Made by a program: the position numbers and the translations under genes | In this document: positions 58,801-64,000 of the stretch, piece after piece | How the letters are laid out: every line of letters begins with the position of its first letter | Position numbering within the stretch: the stretch's first letter is position 1 | Notes under the pieces: generated by a model | The model's database searches: none | Seen by the model: only the letters and a program-made list of their open reading frames with translations | What the model was told of the DNA's origin: nothing | Assembly (NCBI GenBank): GCA_010405405.1 | Contig: MU004235.1 | Span: 696,538 to 760,537, forward strand | Source: Microthyrium microscopicum | Lineage: Eukaryota > Ascomycota > Dothideomycetes > Microthyriales > Microthyriaceae | DNA: 64,000 nt | Reading direction: 5' to 3'

Positions 58801-60859
58801 TGATTCCGAGAAACAGCCTGAAGCCGTCAGCAACGTTATGGATGTTAATGACCCCAAATGGTTTGCTGCCTTCGAACATCCTCCGAGCGTCAGCCCAAAG
58901 CAATCTCAGCCTGTGACATACCATCAGTTTGAGCACCTCAGCAATGAGATGGAAGTTAACGACCCAAATCTCTATGCTGCTCAAGGACATGCTCGACCTG
59001 TTTATGGCAACGACGATGGAGCTGATTTGTTCGTGCCTCTTGCTCCACCTCCACAACCACCACAAAAGACTGCGCAGCCAGCCACTGCCAGTCTGGTGCC
59101 TTCTCCCGCGGCGGCGATTCCGCTAAAGCCAGTCTTCCTCCCAGAACCAGTAGCGACGGTTCTGGTCGCTCCGGCGCTTCCCTCGGCTAGGAAGGAGTCA
59201 AAGACTTTGGTCGCCGCGGCCCTCCCTCCAACGGCAAGTTTCCTTGCTTCGGCAGTCCCTGCCAGCCCATCGCGTCGCGAGGCGCGTAAAGCCGATTCAG
59301 AGGACTACCTGGCTCGGGAATTGCTGCTGGGGATTCAGGGAGGGCTCCTCCACCGCTTCATCCAGAATGAAGTTTCTGCTTTCTTTGACGAGGCAAAGAT
59401 GCAGGTGGAGGAGGAGAAGGCGGAGGAGGAGGCAAGAAGCTTCCGAGCTACTCAGCTCATTCGGAAGTTTGGCGTCTGGTGGCGGGTGGCGACCGTCCAC
59501 CGACGGAAGAAGAGACAGGCTGCTGCAAAACGGCAGAGAGCCAGAGAGATAGGGGAGCAGCGGCGAAAGGAGGAGGTGGAAGCGGAGGCTGCGGAGGTAG
59601 CTCGAAAAGCGCAGGAGGAGGCAGCTCTGAAGAGCAGTCAAGGTCCTTCTCATTCATTTGAGGAGGTCACTTCAGAAGCTGAGAGAATTCTCAGAGAGAG
59701 CCACGGTGCCGACGAGGCAGGCACCGCTCCATCTGAGGATTCTCATCCTCCACCTGCGTCAGTCCGACGCACCTACCGGCGGCCCCCCGTGAGTCGCTTG
59801 AGACGGCAAGCGGCCACGGTGGTGCAACCACGCTCCGCAACCCCTCCTCCCCAGCCCGAGACTGCCGAGGACGATATCTGGCGGGATTTCGTTCCTCCAT
59901 CCCTATTCTCTGGCCTCCCGTTGCGCAACCGGGAGAATTGGCGCCGTTATAAAGGCAAGCCAATCAGTAGTATCACCAGTAACTACTGGAAGATGAAAGT
60001 GGCAGGCCTGGTCCACCTGACCGACTCCTACAAGCGGGTCATGGAGATCCGAAAACGAGTGGAAGAGCGTTATTTCCCTCAGCGTGGTCTAGGTCACAAG
60101 ACCACCATCCCAAAGGAACGCGCCGCCAGTCCCAGCGGTGCTGCCCTCCTCGGTCATTCGACCATCTCGTTCGCGTCTCCACCACCACAAACGGCGCGGC
60201 AACAATCTCCCAGCTCAGACGGAAAGAGAAAGCGAGAATCAAGCAATGAAGAAGTCCTAGAGCTGGCGCGTAGAAAGCTACCGGCCTATTGGTCTCGTCA
60301 AAGCAAGTTCCTGGACTCTTCTCAATATGGTCTGGGGTCCCCTGCGAAACGTGCAAAGCTCGGCAATGACTCTAAACGCGAATTTCAACGCCCTGCAAAG
60401 CGTTCGATGGAAGACGAAGATTCCGAGCACAGTCCTGAATCTGCCACAAAACGTGCACGCTACGAAACCTCGACCTCTAAACAAAATGGCACCATCACCA
60501 AGCCTAGCTCGTCAAAGCCAACTTCACAACAGAAGGGCAAATTCCCAGCCTCGAATACAAAACAACCGCCTTCTTCTTCAGCCGGCATGGCCGCTGCTGC
60601 ACTGGCTCATCTGTCCAATTCCGGAATCAACGAAAACGCCGTAGAAGACAACCTCGACTCTCCTCCAAATTCAAGCCCAGGACTTTTTGACGAAGAAGAC
60701 ATCGATGAAGAAGAGCCTGACGAGGACACCGTTGAAGAGTATGACGATGACGATGTTTATTACGATGATGAACAAAATGATGACGACGACGATGATTCTC
60801 ATACACCTCCAGCCCATCTTCAAGGCGGAAACAGTATCGAGGATGCCATCGAGTTATAA
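55871..60859 (+). CDS. sac3: Sac3/GANP nuclear mRNA-export scaffold
   Basis: Two exons (55871-56146, 56216-60859) give about 1639 residues. Sac3 is the scaffold of the TREX-2 complex that links transcribed genes and mRNPs to nuclear pores. The Sac3/GANP domain occupies roughly residues 20-420 and opens with VGTCDQMCPEMEIAQRSLRN. Typical elements follow: WAPEYMIKMFRRP, FIWDRTRAIRNDFSIQ and ISFDIVRKVALFTAAKAYSR. A Gln/Pro/Ser-rich low-complexity region (about 480-1080) holds three 45-residue tandem repeats. Next, YLARELLLGIQGGLLHRFIQ starts a long charged helix containing RKFGVWWRVATVHRRKKR, fitting the Cdc31/Sus1-interacting (CID) segment of yeast Sac3 (inference). The tail has basic nuclear signals (GSPAKRAKLG) and ends in an Asp/Glu run. 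The length is in the usual range. The long acidic tail is unusual but in frame. Confidence 0.93.
57881..58285 (+). repeat. In-frame 135-bp tandem repeat in Sac3, three units
   Basis: Units begin at 57881, 58016 and 58151 (period 135 bp, 45 codons). Each encodes a variant of QSGLVFAAPQPSG followed by LPSGQQSLPDSQALSNPFQS. Units 1 and 2 are nearly identical; unit 3 has diverged further. Flanking sequence contains looser copies of the same words. Confidence 0.9.
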
Positions 60860-61677
60860 GTCACAAGGTCAGACTGGGAGAAAGGCGGTTGAGATGTCCT
60901 GTTGGTTTGATGCAACCCGTCGTACGCTGCGTCGAGGTTGCTCCCAACAGTTGATACTCCTGTCTTGATTCCGAGGTCATCCGTCTCTTCATTGATCATA
61001 ACTTGGATTGGACTTGTCGTTGGTGCAAGGCTTCAGACCTTGAGTTCGCACATCGTCAGTGTGGAGCTCGGTCTGCTGCTGGAATCCATCGGCATATCTT
61101 TCCCTGTTGAGTCAATGGTCCGACTTGAAATGAGCCTCATCTTTGGACTTTTTCATTGGAATCTAACCTACCATCGTCGGCGGTGGGTGTTGGAACAGGC
61201 GTTTGAGCGGTTTTGTTGGGTAGTGAGCTACATTGTATTCTCACGGCGAGTATAATTCCACCACTCGATACTCTTGCGTAAATTTGCTGGTCAGGAACTC
61301 CCAGCATCTGCTTCACTATGTATTACTTTGTTTTATTGCATGTATACCCATTAGCATAGCGTTGGCGTTGGCGGACTGGCTGGATATCAAATAAAACCTG
61401 CGGCTTTGCTAGCAGTTTTACCTACATCGATTGTCAAGTTGCTCAGCGATCACCTATTGAGTATTGCAGTGTCTGTCAAGGCGATACTCCCGATTGGAAG
61501 TTCAATTAGTGAGGAGAAACGTTTCCCCGACCAAAAACTTATAGGTTATAAGATTCATTCCGCTTAAATACTGAAGAGAGTATCAGTCAGTGCAATCCAA
61601 AAGCAAGCCATTAAAAAGGCACAATAGCCAGTTATATGATTCATACTCGTCGTTTTCGATTGTAATACTACTTAGGT
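60860..61677. other. Convergent 3' spacer
   Basis: This spacer lies between the Sac3 stop and the stop of the AlcR-like gene on the opposite strand. It should contain both 3' ends. Open frames here (60938-61255, +) have no motifs. Confidence 0.5.
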
Positions 61678-64000
61678 TCATCTCAAAGGATATCCAAAAG
61701 CCTGCAGATCAATATTTCCTTCATGTTCATTAAACACAGGCATGTTTTCAAAACTCGCCGCTCCATCCGCTAACCCAGGCCAAAGTTCCTGTTCCGCGCT
61801 CTCCAGGCCCTGTGCCTGCTCTCGCGACCACGAACTCGTCTTACTGTACAATGCGTCTGCCAGCGTGTCGCCTGCCATGCGCGCCGTATCACTCTTTTTG
61901 CCTAGATACTTGAGTGCCCGCACACAATCCTCGCTGCGCCGCGCTAGTTGCTCGGCCTGCCACATTCGCGACACTTCACTGCCGTCTACTGGCCCATCGC
62001 CTATTGTGCATGCTTCTTGGAGCAATAGCACGGCGGCCTTGGCGAATACGCGGATCAGGATTGCTGTCCATGGCTCTGTGAGTAGTGCGCCGGCATTGAG
62101 TGTCGGATGGAAGTTTTTGAGTGCGCCGTCTTCGCGTGGTGTGGCGCAACGTGCTAGATCAGAGACCATGTGTGCGTTATGTCGGCGTAGACAGCGCACG
62201 AATGCTGTGCTGGTGCGCATATGCGCGTGCTGTGGATCGCCGAGACCAGCGGCGTCTATGGCAGCGATGACATCTGCGAGGAGTAGGGTGGCAAGGTGCC
62301 AGTGGGCAGTAACGCAGATGTACCAGGTTTGTATACGGGGGTGGAGATGGTCGTGGTTAGTTATACAGTCTTGCACGAATGGCTCATACATGTTTTTCCA
62401 ATGGTCATATATGCGGCGTGCATCGGTGATGGCGTCTTCAATTTTGCGGCATTCGGAACCACGGCTGAATAGGCTTTGGAGGAGGGTGACTTTGCGGTAG
62501 AGAAGGACTTTTATGGGGGCAGCATCTGTAAGGGCGGCAGCGGCTTGGTCGTAGGTGCATGGGTAGCGTGGTTGGACACCGCGTCGGTTGGAGCGCTCTT
62601 GGAGGAAGAAGTAGTCGTTCCAGAGTCGTGAGCCGGATGGTGTCTTGGGTGCTGTTTCGTCGGCGGAGAGGTTGAGGGCTTGGATGGATTCGGGTAGTAC
62701 GTCACAGTCGTCATCGGCTACCACGAGAGGCCGCTGGTGCATAGCTGATGTGAGGGATTCGAGCATGTAGCCAAGCCATGCCATGAGGTCGACGGTCGCG
62801 CGATCTTCAGAACTGAGAAGCGGTGTTGTGGGAATACCGCAGTCATTCATAGTCTTTGACTCACGCTCCCGGCGTTGTAATTTGTGTCGTAGCGAGTGCA
62901 TGTTACGGACTCCCTGTTCGAGATAGATGGGTGGGCCATCCTCTTCAATGATTGCGTCTATTTGCTCTTCGAGGCTGTCGAAGTTGAAAGGATCGCTGGG
63001 GTTTGTGAATGGAGGCGTTGATCCGCGTCTTATTTCTGCTTGTTGTTCGGCACTCATAGGCTTTTGTATCAGTGAGAAAACAATGCAGGCGAATGCAACT
63101 TTGAATGACTCCATGTCTGCGCAGTCTACCAGCGCCTGTCTTGCATCATACCACATCTTTTCCTGCATTCTGCGGTCGTATTCCGGATGTGACGAACCAG
63201 CCTCGTCGGCTACGTGTGCGGCCGCACTTCTTCCAACCATCGATGGATGTTCTTCTCTGCTCCTTCTACTGCCTTGGGCCCATTGTGTTCCAAAGGCAAG
63301 TATCACCAAGTACAAAGCTTTCGAAGCCGCCTCCCCTTCTCGAACCGTAAGCGGTCGATTCCTTAACTTGCCTGCTGTGCGATCGAGAGCGTTGACGCGA
63401 TGGAATATTCGGTTCGGCCAATCTTTAGACCATGCTTGCTGCAGTGCCTGATTTGTGCTATCTCCCGGTCCATTTGTGATTGCTTTCATTCGATAAGGAC
63501 AGGTTCTTTCGTTGAGCCAACATGACAAGGCATTCTCCATGCTGTCGTGATAAATCTTCATCAAGCTTTTATCGATTAACTGTTTATTAGCGGTCGCTGC
63601 CAAAAGCTCGGATTGCGAAAAGTGAGAAAGATCAACATTGCATTGAAATGACTGGAAATCGAGCTGGTCCGGTTCTTCTTCGTTTGTGTCGGTGTCATAC
63701 GTTAGTAATCGTTTTTTGGTGTACAAGTATGATATGTCTGTTGCCAAGTCACTTGTCATTGATGATTGCGATCCTGCATAAGGTGGTTGAGGATATAAAA
63801 GCGACTGTGGAAGAAATGGAGGAACGGCATTTGGAAGCAATGAATGTCCGTACTGATCGTTCATGAGAGCTAAGTCTTGTTCTGGCGGCGGAACGGAATA
63901 GACTTCGCTGGTGGATGGAATGTCGAAGAAAAATTGGGGTTGGTATTGACCATTGCTGCCAGGAGTTGCTTTGACAGAATCATCGCTTGATTGGGAGTAC
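61678..64000 (-). CDS. AlcR-like fungal transcription factor, C-terminal part (cut by window edge)
   Basis: The frame is open from 63999 to the stop at 61678, at least 773 residues, and runs off the right edge, so the true start and any N-terminal zinc cluster lie outside. The internal ATG at 63864 is probably not the start because the preceding codons (QFFFDIPSTSEVYSVPPPEQ) read as real protein. A helical regulatory region includes MENALSCWLNERTCPYRM, SKDWPNRIFHRVNALDR and YLVILAFGTQW, then GYMLESLTSAMHQRPLVV and further helices to the C-terminus. The first segment resembles the ethanol regulator AlcR of Aspergillus nidulans and its many relatives of unknown target. The regulator class is likely; orthology to AlcR itself is not shown, since no alcohol-dehydrogenase genes lie nearby. 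Confidence 0.82.
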   Translation of the reverse strand, partial: YSQSSDDSVKATPGSNGQYQPQFFFDIPSTSEVYSVPPPEQDLALMNDQYGHSLLPNAVPPFLPQSLLYPQPPYAGSQSSMTSDLATDISYLYTKKRLLTYDTDTNEEEPDQLDFQSFQCNVDLSHFSQSELLAATANKQLIDKSLMKIYHDSMENALSCWLNERTCPYRMKAITNGPGDSTNQALQQAWSKDWPNRIFHRVNALDRTAGKLRNRPLTVREGEAASKALYLVILAFGTQWAQGSRRSREEHPSMVGRSAAAHVADEAGSSHPEYDRRMQEKMWYDARQALVDCADMESFKVAFACIVFSLIQKPMSAEQQAEIRRGSTPPFTNPSDPFNFDSLEEQIDAIIEEDGPPIYLEQGVRNMHSLRHKLQRRERESKTMNDCGIPTTPLLSSEDRATVDLMAWLGYMLESLTSAMHQRPLVVADDDCDVLPESIQALNLSADETAPKTPSGSRLWNDYFFLQERSNRRGVQPRYPCTYDQAAAALTDAAPIKVLLYRKVTLLQSLFSRGSECRKIEDAITDARRIYDHWKNMYEPFVQDCITNHDHLHPRIQTWYICVTAHWHLATLLLADVIAAIDAAGLGDPQHAHMRTSTAFVRCLRRHNAHMVSDLARCATPREDGALKNFHPTLNAGALLTEPWTAILIRVFAKAAVLLLQEACTIGDGPVDGSEVSRMWQAEQLARRSEDCVRALKYLGKKSDTARMAGDTLADALYSKTSSWSREQAQGLESAEQELWPGLADGAASFENMPVFNEHEGNIDLQAFGYPLR

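Overview
The window reads as nuclear DNA of a filamentous ascomycete (Pezizomycotina). The genes are interrupted by short introns, mostly 49-80 nt, with GTAAGT/GTGAGT-type donors and CTAAC-like branch sites. One block has been turned AT-rich in the manner of repeat-induced point mutation (RIP). The protein families are typical of moulds: an MRP-type ABC transporter, DHA2 and ZIFL-like MFS permeases, Zn2Cys6 regulators, Sac3 and a class I photolyase. I cannot fix the genus from the sequence.

Layout, left to right. A YDR124W-like (DUF2841) protein lies at 183-2342 (-). A RIP-mutated mobile-element relic with 15-bp inverted ends fills 4330-7559, followed by about 2.6 kb without a clear gene that includes a G16 tract inside an inverted repeat. 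A nine-exon MRP/ABCC transporter runs 10205-15730 (-). A TA-flanked MITE (16707-17042) sits between it and the CPD photolyase (17371-19367, +). Then come a small secreted protein (19514-20210, -), a DHA2 drug permease (21911-23636, -), a secreted six-hairpin-glycosidase-like protein (25533-27968, -), a ZIFL-like permease (29257-31032, +) and a DUF2461 gene (31680-35971, +) with exceptionally long introns. From about 36 to 44.5 kb I recognise no gene; a second MITE lies at 36462-36684. The right third holds a proline-rich Zn2Cys6 regulator (45382-47751, +), a repeat-bearing coiled-coil protein of unknown function (50984-54045, -), a Sac3/GANP mRNA-export scaffold (55871-60859, +) and the C-terminal part of an AlcR-like regulator that runs off the right edge (61678-64000, -).

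The genes do not form a recognisable biosynthetic cluster. Most are housekeeping (DNA repair, mRNA export) or general transport and detoxification genes with independent promoters. I see no clear new multi-gene system. The best leads are two young fold-back MITEs with similar ends, the intron-swollen DUF2461 gene with a one-base problem at one splice junction, a photolyase with two plausible starts and a Trp-to-Tyr change at a substrate-contact position, and in-frame minisatellites in the Sac3 and coiled-coil genes. All exon structures were inferred by eye from reading frame, splice consensus and remembered family patterns, without alignment or transcript data.
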